Origin: Armatimonadota bacterium
GTDB lineage: Bacteria; Armatimonadota; UBA5829; DSUL01
Assembly (NCBI GenBank): GCA_020846715.1
Contig: JADLDK010000023.1
Coordinates: 1-64,000 of the forward strand
DNA length: 64,000 nucleotides
Direction: 5' to 3'
Positions 15,167 through 24,501 of the stretch are shown one piece after another. The position numbers and the translations under genes were made by a program. How positions within the stretch are numbered: position 1 is the first letter of the stretch; the number at the start of each line of letters is the position of its first letter. The notes under the pieces were generated by a model that ran no database searches, was not told the DNA's origin, and saw nothing but the letters and a program-made list of their open reading frames with translations.

Positions 15167-16075
15167 ATGTTCTCCGTGATCGGCGTGATCATCGTATTCG
15201 CGAGCATCGTCATGGGCTTCACCATGCATGGTGGCAAGCTGGCGGTGCTTATGCAGGTCTCCGAGTTCGTGATTATCGGCGGCGCGGGACTCGGCAGCGT
15301 TATCGTCGGCTACGGGCCCAAGGGGGCGGTGTCAGTTCTGAAGGCCGGTATATCGCTGCTCAAAGGCAATCCGTATAAGAAGCAAACGTTTCTTGACCTG
15401 CTGCACGCGATGTACGACGTTTTCAGCACGGCGCGCAAGGAAGGCATTCTGGAGCTTGAGAAGCACGCCGAGGACCCGCACCAGTCGGAGATATTCCAGA
15501 AATACCCCACCCTGCTGAACAATCATCACGCGCTGCAGATGCTGGCAGATACGCTCAAGCTGGTGGCAATGGGCGGCGTGACGATCTATGCGCTTCAGGA
15601 CCTGTTGGACATCGATCTGGAGTCGCACCACGAGGAAGCGGCTCATACGCCAGGAATTCTCTCCACGTTGGCCGACGCCATGCCAGGCTTCGGAATTGTC
15701 GCGGCAGTCCTGGGAGTCGTCATCACAATGGGAGCGGTAGGCGGACCACCTGCAATCATCGGCGAGAAGGTCGCGGCGGCGCTTGTCGGCACGTTTCTGG
15801 GCATTCTGCTTGCATATGGTGTTTTTGCCCCGCTGGCGCGCGCAACTGAGGCCATCGCCAAAAGTGAGGCACAATATCTGGCCTGTATCCGCAACGCTGT
15901 CATTGCTTTTGCGCGAGGTGACGTGCCTCTAGTGTGTGTGGAGTTTGGACGCCGCAACATCGAGCCGGATCTGAGGCCGACGTTCTCAGAGCTGGAGCAC
16001 ACGTGTAAGGGGCTGACTGTCGTGGACGGGGGCGGTTCGGGCAAAGCGTCCTCGACAGAGGCAAAGGCCGCTTGA
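15167..16075 (+). CDS. motA: Flagellar motor stator protein MotA
   Basis: 302 residues, the length of enterobacterial MotA (295). Inner-membrane half of the proton-driven stator. Four membrane segments: MFSVIGVIIVFASIVMG, FVIIGGAGLGSVIVGY, then after a cytoplasmic loop (about 60-165) FGIVAAVLGVVITMG and VGTFLGILLAYGVF. The loop holds FSTARKEGILELEKH, matching the rotor-contacting Arg/Glu region, and the conserved Pro in DAMPGFGIVAA. The end VEFGRRNIEPDLRPTFSELE matches the enterobacterial-type C-terminus closely. motB follows after 15 bp. GGGAGA lies upstream of the ATG. Confidence 0.93.
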   Translation: MFSVIGVIIVFASIVMGFTMHGGKLAVLMQVSEFVIIGGAGLGSVIVGYGPKGAVSVLKAGISLLKGNPYKKQTFLDLLHAMYDVFSTARKEGILELEKHAEDPHQSEIFQKYPTLLNNHHALQMLADTLKLVAMGGVTIYALQDLLDIDLESHHEEAAHTPGILSTLADAMPGFGIVAAVLGVVITMGAVGGPPAIIGEKVAAALVGTFLGILLAYGVFAPLARATEAIAKSEAQYLACIRNAVIAFARGDVPLVCVEFGRRNIEPDLRPTFSELEHTCKGLTVVDGGGSGKASSTEAKAA

Positions 16076-16090
16076 GAGGGATAGACACAG

Positions 16091-16936
16091 GTGGCTGATC
16101 AACCCGGCGCCGAAATTCGCGTTATCAAGAAGAAGGTTACTCACGGAGGTCATCACGGGGGCGCGTGGAAGGTTGCCTACGCCGACTTCGTCACCGCCAT
16201 GATGGCCTTTTTTCTGGTCATGTGGATCATCTCTCTCAGCAATGACGTAAAGAAATCCATTGCCGGATATTTTGACGACCCTATCGGTTTCATGAAGGCT
16301 GTGCGAGCCGGAAATGCTCCTTTCAGTGTATCGGAACTTGGCGCTAAAGGCTCTCCCGATGACAAGGGAATCGGCTTTGATTCCGTTGAGCGCAAGAAGC
16401 TCGGCAACGCAAAGAAAGTCATCGAGCGCATTGTCCTGAAAGCCCCCGCCTTTAAGGACCTCAAAGACAGCATCAACATCGAGATGACCGAAGAAGGTCT
16501 GCGTATCGACCTTGTGGAATCCCGGCAGTCCCTGTTCTTCGATTCGGGAAGCGCGCGTGTGAGGCCCGAATCAGGTCACCTGCTGGCAACGCTCGCCAGA
16601 GAATTCGCCAAGCTCCCAAACAAGATCATGTTTGAAGGGCACACGGACAACCGGCCTCTTGCCCGCAAGGATGGATATGGTAACTGGGAGCTGTCCGTTG
16701 ACCGCGCCAACAGCGCACGGCGCGTCATGATAGAGGCTGGCCTGCAACCCGCCCAGGTAGCCGAGGTGCGCGGATTCGCAGACCGGAGACCGCGCAGCGC
16801 AAATCCGAGCGCCGCATCTAACCGAAGGGTGAGTATTGTTGTGCTGTTCACCAAACCTCCTCCCACCAACGGAACAGCAGACTCACAGCCTTCGCAAAAC
16901 CCCGCCTTTCCTGACGGTCTCCGGGCGCTGCAATAA
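16091..16936 (+). CDS. motB: Flagellar motor stator protein MotB
   Basis: 281 residues from GTG. N-terminal cytoplasmic tail with HGGHHGGAWKVAYADFVTAM leading into one membrane segment; the Asp in YADF is the proton-carrying residue of MotB. A periplasmic linker/plug follows, then an OmpA-like peptidoglycan-binding domain (about 130-255) with FDSGSARVRPES, EGHTDNRPL and LSVDRANSARRVM...NRRVSIVV. It forms the stator with MotA and anchors it to the wall. Cotranscribed with motA. No other flagellar genes are in the window. Confidence 0.93.
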   Translation: MADQPGAEIRVIKKKVTHGGHHGGAWKVAYADFVTAMMAFFLVMWIISLSNDVKKSIAGYFDDPIGFMKAVRAGNAPFSVSELGAKGSPDDKGIGFDSVERKKLGNAKKVIERIVLKAPAFKDLKDSINIEMTEEGLRIDLVESRQSLFFDSGSARVRPESGHLLATLAREFAKLPNKIMFEGHTDNRPLARKDGYGNWELSVDRANSARRVMIEAGLQPAQVAEVRGFADRRPRSANPSAASNRRVSIVVLFTKPPPTNGTADSQPSQNPAFPDGLRALQ

Positions 16937-17034
16937 CGCCCTATTTCCTCTACGGCCCGCCGTTTGCAGGGAACTGACTCGACTCCGGGTAATCCTTTCT
17001 CTGGCTCTGTTGTGAGGAGAAGAGGTGGCAAGGA

Positions 17035-17613
17035 ATGAGGTTTGCTCTGGGAATGTGGGTGATGGCGGCGCTTGCGCTCAGCGGTTGCGCTCGCCAGGCT
17101 TCAGTCAGGTCCGCTGCGCCGCCCGCTCACCAGAGCCGGTCAAATCCTGAGACTCACCTGTCCGCCGACTACGTTCATCCCCCAAGCGGACTGAGACTGA
17201 AAGCTCCGCAAGGCTGGGGATTCGTGGACAAACCTGAAGTTGACTATGTCCAGGCACAATGCCAGCCGACTAAGGCAACCGGTGACCTGCCGGTTATGCT
17301 TCTCCAGGCTTCTAAAATCTCCACAGATTTGTCCATGGAAGCGCTGGTGGCGGGCTATTCGAAACAGATGGCGCGCGGTGTGGATAGCCCTGACATCGAA
17401 AAAGACGAACAGATCAAAGGCGGCACAGGCGGAGCCGAAGGCTACGAAATAGTCTTCACAGGAAAGCTCAAGCACAAAGCGGTGAAGGGGAGACAGGTAA
17501 TTCTGCGCAGAGACGGATGGTTTTACGTGATTACTCAGATGGCGCCCCAGGCTGACTATCCCAGGTATTCCGCAGCCTTCGAGACCCTTACAAACAGCGT
17601 GGCATTCAAATAG
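17035..17613 (+). CDS. Putative lipoprotein, PsbP-like/unknown
   Basis: 192 residues with a lipoprotein signal (MRFALGMWVMAALALSGC, Cys 18 as the lipidation site), so outer- or inner-membrane anchored. The rest, YVHPPSGLRLKAPQGWGFVD...QVILRRDGWFYVITQMAP...YSAAFETLTNSVAFK, has the pattern of small beta-alpha proteins called PsbP-like or 'DUF1795-like' (a 'P..G......P..W' opening, a strand with a conversion of user-like R/D, and a closing FxxxxxSxxF). Function unknown. It sits 98 bp after motB and 42 bp before the NamZ-like gene, same strand. Confidence 0.6.
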   Translation: MRFALGMWVMAALALSGCARQASVRSAAPPAHQSRSNPETHLSADYVHPPSGLRLKAPQGWGFVDKPEVDYVQAQCQPTKATGDLPVMLLQASKISTDLSMEALVAGYSKQMARGVDSPDIEKDEQIKGGTGGAEGYEIVFTGKLKHKAVKGRQVILRRDGWFYVITQMAPQADYPRYSAAFETLTNSVAFK

Positions 17614-17655
17614 GAGCGTACTGTCACGGACCGAGGAGACAGAGAGCTTAGAATC

Positions 17656-18861
17656 ATGTTGCTTGGACTTGACAGCCTTCTGAGACACAGGGCATTGCGG
17701 GATGAGCTGCGAGGGCAACGTCTGGCGCTGCTCGGGCACCCGGCCTCCGTGACCGAAGAGTGTGTGCACACGCTGGACGCGCTGATGGCAACAGAAGGTT
17801 TGCAGGTCACTGCAGCTTTTGGCCCTCAGCACGGAATGCAGGGCGACAAGCAGGACAACATGATCGAGTCCGAGGACTACACGGACCCGCGCTACGGCAT
17901 CCCGGTTTTCAGTCTTTACGGCCAGCACAGACGCCCCACCCCGGAGATGATGGCCTCGTTTGACACCCTGCTGGTGGATTTGCAGGACATCGGAACCCGC
18001 ATCTACACCTTTGTCACCACAACCTTCTATATGATCGAGGCGTGCGCGGACGCGGGAAAACGCGTCTGGATTCTGGATCGCCCAAATCCAGCGGGGAGGC
18101 CAGTCGAAGGCTCATTACTCGAACCGGGATGGGAGAGTATGGTTGGCGCGGCGCCGTTTATGATGCGCCACGGGCTGACTCTAGGAGAGCTTTCGCGCTG
18201 GTACGTGGACTACCGGAAGCTGGACTTAGATCTGCGCGTGGTTAAGATGGAGGGCTACCGCCCAGAAGAGCCGCCCGGCTATGGCTGGCCGCTGATGCAG
18301 CTTCCCTGGGTGAACCCAAGTCCAAACGCCTCCAGCCTTAATATGGCCCGCTGCTTTCCTGGGACTGTGCTCTTTGAGGCGACAACGCTGAGCGAAGGCC
18401 GCGGAACTACAACTCCGCTGGAAGTCGTAGGAGCGCCGGACATCAGCATGGAGCGCGTTCTTGCCCGGATGCACGCCCTGGCGGAGGACTGGCTGGAAGG
18501 TTGCATCATTCGTCCATGCTTCTTCGAACCGACATTCCACAAGCATGTTCACGCAATGTGTTCCGGACTCCAAATCCACACGGACTCTCATCTTTATGAT
18601 CACGACCGCTTCAAACCCTACCGCATCGCTGCGCTGATTCTGAAGAGTATCAGGCTGGAGCGCCCGGACTACGAGCTGTGGCGCATCTTCCCCTATGAGT
18701 ACGAAACGGAGCGCCTGGCGGTGGACCTGCTCTCGGGAGGGACATTTCTGCGAGAGTGGGTGGACAACCCAGACTCTACGCCGGCTGACCTGAACGCCCG
18801 CCTTCAGCCAGACGAAGAGCGGTGGTTGGAAGAGCGCAGGCCATATCTGCGCTATCACTGA
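17656..18861 (+). CDS. DUF1343 protein, NamZ-like exo-beta-N-acetylmuramidase
   Basis: 401 residues, full length for DUF1343 (COG3876), whose studied member NamZ removes terminal MurNAc from peptidoglycan fragments. Family marks: LGLDSLL, ALLGHPASVT, FGPQHGMQGDKQDNM, the YGIPVFSLYG strand, LLVDLQDIGTRIYTFVTT (a family hallmark), ILDRPNPAGRP, HGLTLGELSRWY, and FEATTLSEGRGTTTPLEVVG. No signal peptide is seen, so it would act in the cytoplasm on recycled muropeptides, unless exported otherwise. It follows the lipoprotein by 42 bp. Inference: a wall-recycling role; the link to the motor genes is only positional. Confidence 0.88.
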   Translation: MLLGLDSLLRHRALRDELRGQRLALLGHPASVTEECVHTLDALMATEGLQVTAAFGPQHGMQGDKQDNMIESEDYTDPRYGIPVFSLYGQHRRPTPEMMASFDTLLVDLQDIGTRIYTFVTTTFYMIEACADAGKRVWILDRPNPAGRPVEGSLLEPGWESMVGAAPFMMRHGLTLGELSRWYVDYRKLDLDLRVVKMEGYRPEEPPGYGWPLMQLPWVNPSPNASSLNMARCFPGTVLFEATTLSEGRGTTTPLEVVGAPDISMERVLARMHALAEDWLEGCIIRPCFFEPTFHKHVHAMCSGLQIHTDSHLYDHDRFKPYRIAALILKSIRLERPDYELWRIFPYEYETERLAVDLLSGGTFLREWVDNPDSTPADLNARLQPDEERWLEERRPYLRYH

Positions 18862-19106
18862 GGCGCGCGCCTGACTGCTGAGAAGCCTTTTCAGCGCATC
18901 GAATCCTGGAAGAGCGCTCTCTCTCCCTCCGTTCAAAGCATCCTCTGACGAGACAGCGTATCTGTCGACAGGCTACGCAGCTCCGCGGAGGCTCTCGGCG
19001 CCATCCGGAAACTAGAACCGTCGCAGATACGTCATGAAAGATAGAGGCTGTCAAGACAGGCGTCCACGGACGACGACTATTCCTGACCAAAAGCCCAGAT
19101 ACTTCG

Positions 19107-19139
19107 CTCCAGCGCTGTGAAGCCACTGGAGGCTTCCCC
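19107..19139 (+). promoter_or_regulatory. Hairpin covering the ribosome-binding site of the pseudopilin gene
   Basis: CTCCAG (19107-19112) pairs with CTGGAG (19126-19131) over a 13-nt loop. The right arm contains the GGAGG ribosome-binding site (19128-19132) that lies 7 nt before the GTG start at 19140, so folding would hide it. Confidence 0.4.
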
Positions 19140-19925
19140 GTGAAAACACTGCTCTCGAGACCGAGTCCACAGGTCAAACACGCTGTGGATGGAGCGGTCA
19201 CGATACCTGAGCCGCTAGCCCACCCTGCCTTGGCTGGATACCGAAATCGAGCGTCAAAAGGCGGACGCGGCTTCACGCTTATCGAACTGCTGGTTGTGAT
19301 CGCGATCATCGCGATTCTGGCAGGGATTCTGTTCCCTGTATTCTCTCAGGCAAAAGCGCGTGCCCAAGCCGTCGCCTGCCTGAACAATCTCACCCAGCTC
19401 AGCCGCGCGATCCAGATGTACGAAGACGATAACCACGACCGGATCCCGCACGCGTACGGCATGAGCGGCGGGGCAGCGTCGTGGAGTGGATTTGCGGACC
19501 CTGGAGGCGTTCAGAGTGTCAGGAATGGAGCTATCTACTCCTACGTCAAGAACGAAGAGGTCTTCACGTGTCCGTCCGACCCGTACAATTACCTGGGGTT
19601 GAGCTACGGGCTCAGCAGTCCGATTGCCGGACTTCCCGCCGGACAGGTGGAGGAACCCTCATCCACCGTGCTCTTGATAGACTCTGTTGATCCGCCGGTC
19701 AGTGGTCAGACTTCTTCTCAGGACGGCGTCTTCAACGTACCCGCTAACGTTCCTGACGCGACCGTAATTCCGGCCTACCGGCCTGGCATGACTCCGGGAG
19801 CGACCGACGGATTTCAGCCAATCCATGCGCAGGGCGCCAACGCGGCCTTCGTGGACGGGCATGTCAAGCGCATTCGTCCGGGCGAGCTGACGGCACGGAA
19901 CTTCCGGCCCTACGCCACTCAATAG
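19140..19925 (+). CDS. Type IV pseudopilin-like protein (prepilin N-terminal methylation domain)
   Basis: 261 residues from GTG. A long leader (about 43 residues) precedes the prepilin peptidase site G|FTLIELLVVIAIIAILAGIL, with the conserved Glu at +5, then an alpha-helix and the FSQAKARAQAVACLNNLTQL motif seen in pseudopilins of Planctomycetes and Armatimonadota. The C-terminal part ends with AFVDGHVKRIRPGEL, the 'H-X9-DG' like ending common in those families (PHAQGANAAFVDGH). It is probably one of many surface minor pilins. The site hints at cell-surface function. Alternative starts cannot be excluded, but GTG has GGAGG at proper distance. Confidence 0.82.
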   Translation: MKTLLSRPSPQVKHAVDGAVTIPEPLAHPALAGYRNRASKGGRGFTLIELLVVIAIIAILAGILFPVFSQAKARAQAVACLNNLTQLSRAIQMYEDDNHDRIPHAYGMSGGAASWSGFADPGGVQSVRNGAIYSYVKNEEVFTCPSDPYNYLGLSYGLSSPIAGLPAGQVEEPSSTVLLIDSVDPPVSGQTSSQDGVFNVPANVPDATVIPAYRPGMTPGATDGFQPIHAQGANAAFVDGHVKRIRPGELTARNFRPYATQ

Positions 19926-19931
19926 CCCGGT

Positions 19932-19967
19932 CAAAAAAACCGGGAGGCCGCTTGCGCCGCCTCCCGG
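19932..19967 (-). terminator. Rho-independent terminator after the repeat protein
   Basis: Minus strand: CCGGGAGGC-N10-GCCTCCCGG hairpin (19940-19967) followed by seven T. It terminates the long minus-strand gene that ends at 19999; on the plus strand the stem has only a poor T tract, so it may act weakly for the pseudopilin. Confidence 0.8.
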
Positions 19968-19998
19968 TCCAGATTTCAGTCGTACTGGTCAGAGGGTG

Positions 19999-22900
19999 TC
20001 AAGGGAGTGCGGGACCCGCCTCGATCTTGACATCCGTGCGGCCTCTGGGAATCAGCTTCCGGATGCATACACCCATGTTCGTGTCTGTGCTCATGATGCC
20101 GGTGACATGAAGATAAGCGCCCACAGGAATCTGAGCCGCCGCAATGCCCGACATGCTCAGATCCACCTTGACGCCTCGGTTCAGCTCACCGCTGGCGGAG
20201 TGTGTGCCGTCCTTCAGATTGGACCCGTCATCAATCCACACAGCATTCGCCACCGGGTCTATGCCTGTCACAGTTCCCCACGTCCGAACCAGCGACCCGA
20301 CATTATTCAGCCCAACGGCGTAGAACACGTCGAAGAAGCTGTCTATGACCGCGGACTGATTGCCTTCAGTCTCACCACCGGTTGTCTTGTTATTCATACC
20401 GAGCGGCAGGACTGAGGCTTCCCCGTCATAGGCGATGGAAGTGGGGACAACAACGACTTCGCATCCCACGACGTCCACTACGCCCTCGACATCAACTTCC
20501 ATTCCGCCCATCGGGCCAGCCTGCACCGGTCCAAGAACCGCGATTCCGGCGCTTCGATCCGGAGGAACCCCTGGGGTATCCGGATCCACATCGCTTCCAC
20601 CCCGATACAGCTCGGAGATATAGAAGCGATCCGGGAACGCTGCCGTAATGACCTTATTCGGCAGGCAGACCACGGTTCCGACCGGCAGGAACTTCACATG
20701 CCCGATGTTCAGACAGCGCTTCTTGGTGTTGCTCTGAAGCGGCAGCCCGGTCTTACACACGTCAGCGCCGGTAGCCATATTGACCGCGCTCACCTGTGTC
20801 AGAGTCATGCAGTAGGTACCGTTGATGGTCCCTGGGAGCTTCATGATGTATTCCACCAGGAAGCACATACAGGACGGATTGGCCGCTGTCCCGGGCGGCA
20901 GAATGAAGCTGCTGCTCGGGCAGATAACAGCCGTGCCGTTATCGGACGGATAGGTTCCGGTTCCGAACACAGGCTCTCCAAAGTCGGCAACACCATTGCA
21001 GTTGGTGTCAGCGATGACGCGGATGAGCGCGATGTCCTTCTTGTCGTTACCCGACCCGCACGCCTGAAGCTGGATGCAGCCCAGGCGAACATCCTGCGGA
21101 CACGGATTGCAGATCTGGAACTGGAACATGCGGTTACGCTTCGGCAGGCCCGGCCACCACTTGTGGTTTGGTGGGTTGTTCGGCCCGGGTCTGATATCGA
21201 GACAGCACGGCTCCGGTGACACGATCTTTATTGCGCTTGTCAAGGGAAGCGTGTTGGCGCAGATGGGTTCGCAGTTGGGTCCAAGGATGTCCGTCAGGAC
21301 AAAACCATAGGTCCCGCCCGGATTCGGGCACTTCATCATGTAGTAGAAGTTGAAGCACACGCATTCGCCCGGCTTCAGCGCAATAACTCCATTCGGACTG
21401 CACAGGCGCGCAATCCCGTTGTCTGAGCTATATGCGCCCGTCAGTGTTATTGGAGGCGTCTCCGGCTGACCGTCGCAGTTCCGGTCAATCTGAAGGACGA
21501 CCGCCGAGATACCAGACTGATCGTTACCCGTGCCGAACGCCTTCAGCATGACTCCGCTGATGAACTTGACATCCGGGCAAGGATTGCAGATGCGCACCTT
21601 CTGCATCAGGTTGAGCGCGGGATCACCACCAGGCGGACACACGAAATCATGGTCCGGCACCTGACCGTTCAGCCCAACCTCCAGGCAGCACGGTGTGGTC
21701 TCAATAGTCTTGACGGCGCTGCGAATGGGGAGAGTCTCCACACACAGCGGAACGTCACATCCCGGGCCTCCGAGAGATATCAGGTCAAAGTAGTACGTCC
21801 CCGGCACAACCGGACACGTCATGATGTAGTCCACCCGGATGCAGACGCACTGCCCCGGCTGCAGACAGAACAGCGGCCCGCCGGTCGGGCTGCAGATCAC
21901 CAGCAGTCCGTTATCGGCCCCGTACTGGCCTGAGGCGATATTCACCGCATCGGGCTTGCCGTCGCAGTTGTAGTCCAGGCTGATCAGCACCTTCTGAATG
22001 CCGGTAGCGTCGTTCCCGGTGCCGCCTGCGTGTAATCTCAGCCCATAGACACACTGCGTGGTTGGACACGGATTGCAGACCCGGACTTCCTGCATGAAGT
22101 TCGGCGCATTCAGCCCGTCAGCGCTGCACTGGAACGTGTGGTCCGGCGGGTTGTGATCGCCTTTCACAGCAGTCAGACAGCACGTGGTCACGGTCTTGAT
22201 GGAGCTGCGGATGGGCAGTGGACCCGCACACACAGGTTTGCAGTTGGAACCAAGAATTCCCGTCACCGCAAAGCCGTAGGTCCCTGGCGGGACATTCGGG
22301 CACTTCATCCTGTAGTAGACGTTCAGACAGATGCACTCACCTGGCTGCAGAACGTACAGCGGCGCTGTCGGCAGACAGATGCTGGCTGTGCCATTGTCCG
22401 CGGAATAGATTCCGCTGGCGCTCGGACCGTCAATGACTCCGTCGCAGTTTCGATCAACGGCAACGATGACCGAAGAGATGCCGGCAAGGTCATTTCCGCT
22501 GCCAAACGCCTGGAGACTCAGCCCGTAGACCGGCTGCGGCGTCGGGCACGGGTTGCAGATGCGAACCTGGCCCATGAAGTTCAGCGGGTTGTTAGGCGTG
22601 CAGATGAAGTTGTGATCCGGCGGCGACTTCGGCCCCTTGCTCACCTCCAGACAACACGGCCTGACAACGGTCTTGGTGGCGCTTGGAATTGGCAGGGTGT
22701 TTGCGCACAGCGGCTCACAATTCGGGCCCCCAAGCAGCGCTTGAAGTGTGAAGCTGTAGGTCCCCGGCGGGGCGTTGCAGTTCATCTGGTATTCGATGCG
22801 AATACAGACGCACTGGCCTGGCTCCAGACATGCAAGAGGACCGGTCGCCGGATCACCGCACCAGCTCAAAGTGCCGTTGTCGGAGCTGTATGTTCCGATT

Positions 22901-24237
22901 GGCCGCGGCGCGGTATCGGCCTTTCCATCGCAGTCGTAGTCTATACTGACCAGCACCTGCGCGATACCCGTCAGGTCATTGCCGGTGCCATTAGCCACAA
23001 GCTTCAGGCCGTCAATGCACTTGTAGGTGTCGCATGGGTTGCAGATACGGACTTCCTGCATGAAGTTGCGCTCCGGATTCTGACCGGGAGTGCAGGTAAA
23101 AGTGTGGTTTCCAGGATTGTGCGGCCCAGGCTGCACTTGCAGACAGCAGTCTTCCACGTTCTTGCACGCGCTCTTCAGCGGCAGGACGTTGGCGCAGATG
23201 GGCTGGCAGTTCGGACCAAGAATAGCGTCCAGCTCGAAGCAGTACTGCCCCGGCGGGGTCGGGCAGCGCATCTGATAGTAGATATTGATGCAGACGCACT
23301 GTCCTGGCGCAAGGGTATAGATGGGTCCGAGTGATGAGCAGAACGTCAGCGTCCCATCGTCGGCCGTGTACGCTCCCGCACTGATGAGGGCGGTGTCCGG
23401 ATTACCATCGCAATCTTTATCAATGGCCACCAGAACCTGCTGAATCCCCGCGACGTCATTTCCCGATCCGAAGGCCTTCAGAATGAGACCGCTGATAGGT
23501 TGCGGCGTCGGGCACGGATTGCAGACCTGCGCCTGCATCATGAAGTTGGGAGCGTTCACCGTGCCGGGCACACACTGGAAGTCGTGGTCGGCAGGATGCT
23601 TCGGACCGTAAGATACTTCCAGACAGCACGGCTGATCGCACTCTACGGTCTTAATGGCGCTCTTGAAAGGAGCGTTCGGATTACACAGCGGGTACGGCTG
23701 ACAGTTCGGACCCTGCAGGATAGAGGTAATCGCGAACTGGTAGGTGGCTCCGCACGGGGCATCCGGCTTCAGAACATATTCGATCAGCAGACAGATGCAC
23801 CGGTCTGTCGTGAGGTAAGTCGCTGCGAAAGGCAGCGTTGGATTACATACGGTCAGCGTGCCATTGTCAACCGGGTAGCCGCCTGGAACCGTAATAACGG
23901 GGTCTCCTGAGTCCGGCACTCCGTTGCAGTTCACATCGTAGGTGATGCGCACAGCCTGGATGTCCGTGGCATCGTTTCCGGTGCCGGACGCCGTCAACCG
24001 GAGGCCGGTAACATTGATAGGCTGATTCACTCCCGGCGGACACGACAAGCATAGCTTGGCGTGCATCATGAGGTTCGGCTGATCCGGGTTAGCCGGATCA
24101 AAATGCCACGTATGGTCCGGCGGTTGAGCCGCTCCTGGCGTGACGTTGACGCAACAGAGATTCTGCGCGACCACCGACACGCTGCCCAGAAGCGACAGCG
24201 CCAACAGCGCTGTCACAAACAACAGTCGTGCTTTCAT
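19999..24237 (-). CDS. Large secreted Cys-rich seven-repeat protein with C-terminal OB-like module
   Basis: 1412 residues with signal peptide (LLFVTALLALSLLGSVSVVA). Seven repeats of about 165 residues, each opening CCLxVxxGPxNPPDHxF, then FMQxVRICNPCP, GSGNDxxGIxxVxxxIDxNCDG (Asp-rich, EF-hand-like), DNGTLxxC, LxPGQCVCIxIxYxMKCP, PGTYxF and ANTLPIxSAxKTV. Each unit keeps many Cys, including a CVC pair and a CC pair, pointing to disulfides in the periplasm or outside the cell. The last about 234 residues are a beta-rich module with FPDRFYISE and WGTVTGIDP...VWIDDGSN, also present in two other secreted proteins here. No enzyme signature. Likely a structural surface protein. Single gene with its own terminator. 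Confidence 0.8.
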   Translation of the reverse strand: MKARLLFVTALLALSLLGSVSVVAQNLCCVNVTPGAAQPPDHTWHFDPANPDQPNLMMHAKLCLSCPPGVNQPINVTGLRLTASGTGNDATDIQAVRITYDVNCNGVPDSGDPVITVPGGYPVDNGTLTVCNPTLPFAATYLTTDRCICLLIEYVLKPDAPCGATYQFAITSILQGPNCQPYPLCNPNAPFKSAIKTVECDQPCCLEVSYGPKHPADHDFQCVPGTVNAPNFMMQAQVCNPCPTPQPISGLILKAFGSGNDVAGIQQVLVAIDKDCDGNPDTALISAGAYTADDGTLTFCSSLGPIYTLAPGQCVCINIYYQMRCPTPPGQYCFELDAILGPNCQPICANVLPLKSACKNVEDCCLQVQPGPHNPGNHTFTCTPGQNPERNFMQEVRICNPCDTYKCIDGLKLVANGTGNDLTGIAQVLVSIDYDCDGKADTAPRPIGTYSSDNGTLSWCGDPATGPLACLEPGQCVCIRIEYQMNCNAPPGTYSFTLQALLGGPNCEPLCANTLPIPSATKTVVRPCCLEVSKGPKSPPDHNFICTPNNPLNFMGQVRICNPCPTPQPVYGLSLQAFGSGNDLAGISSVIVAVDRNCDGVIDGPSASGIYSADNGTASICLPTAPLYVLQPGECICLNVYYRMKCPNVPPGTYGFAVTGILGSNCKPVCAGPLPIRSSIKTVTTCCLTAVKGDHNPPDHTFQCSADGLNAPNFMQEVRVCNPCPTTQCVYGLRLHAGGTGNDATGIQKVLISLDYNCDGKPDAVNIASGQYGADNGLLVICSPTGGPLFCLQPGQCVCIRVDYIMTCPVVPGTYYFDLISLGGPGCDVPLCVETLPIRSAVKTIETTPCCLEVGLNGQVPDHDFVCPPGGDPALNLMQKVRICNPCPDVKFISGVMLKAFGTGNDQSGISAVVLQIDRNCDGQPETPPITLTGAYSSDNGIARLCSPNGVIALKPGECVCFNFYYMMKCPNPGGTYGFVLTDILGPNCEPICANTLPLTSAIKIVSPEPCCLDIRPGPNNPPNHKWWPGLPKRNRMFQFQICNPCPQDVRLGCIQLQACGSGNDKKDIALIRVIADTNCNGVADFGEPVFGTGTYPSDNGTAVICPSSSFILPPGTAANPSCMCFLVEYIMKLPGTINGTYCMTLTQVSAVNMATGADVCKTGLPLQSNTKKRCLNIGHVKFLPVGTVVCLPNKVITAAFPDRFYISELYRGGSDVDPDTPGVPPDRSAGIAVLGPVQAGPMGGMEVDVEGVVDVVGCEVVVVPTSIAYDGEASVLPLGMNNKTTGGETEGNQSAVIDSFFDVFYAVGLNNVGSLVRTWGTVTGIDPVANAVWIDDGSNLKDGTHSASGELNRGVKVDLSMSGIAAAQIPVGAYLHVTGIMSTDTNMGVCIRKLIPRGRTDVKIEAGPALP

Positions 24238-24501
24238 TGAAGACCCTCCCTCATTCCACCATAGCGCTACTATGAGCGCCGGCGGACAATCAAATCAACT
24301 TCACTAGCAGACCGTAGAGGATGCAGTCGTCCGTTGCATCATTCATCAGGTACTTCCACACATGGCACGCAGCGTTCTAGGCCGAAAGTACTAGCTGGTA
24401 TTGATTTTCACATTCAGATGGAGCGTGAGTCAAGAGTGTCTTAGAGAATTCTTATCAATAATCTCTGCCAGACAGCGCCCAGACGGTCGCATTGAGGATG
24501 T

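Noticed and set aside
22138-23334. Long plus-strand open frame of 398 codons
   Set aside because: Antisense to the seven-repeat protein, whose repeated GC-biased codons keep the opposite frame open; composition is unlike a protein.
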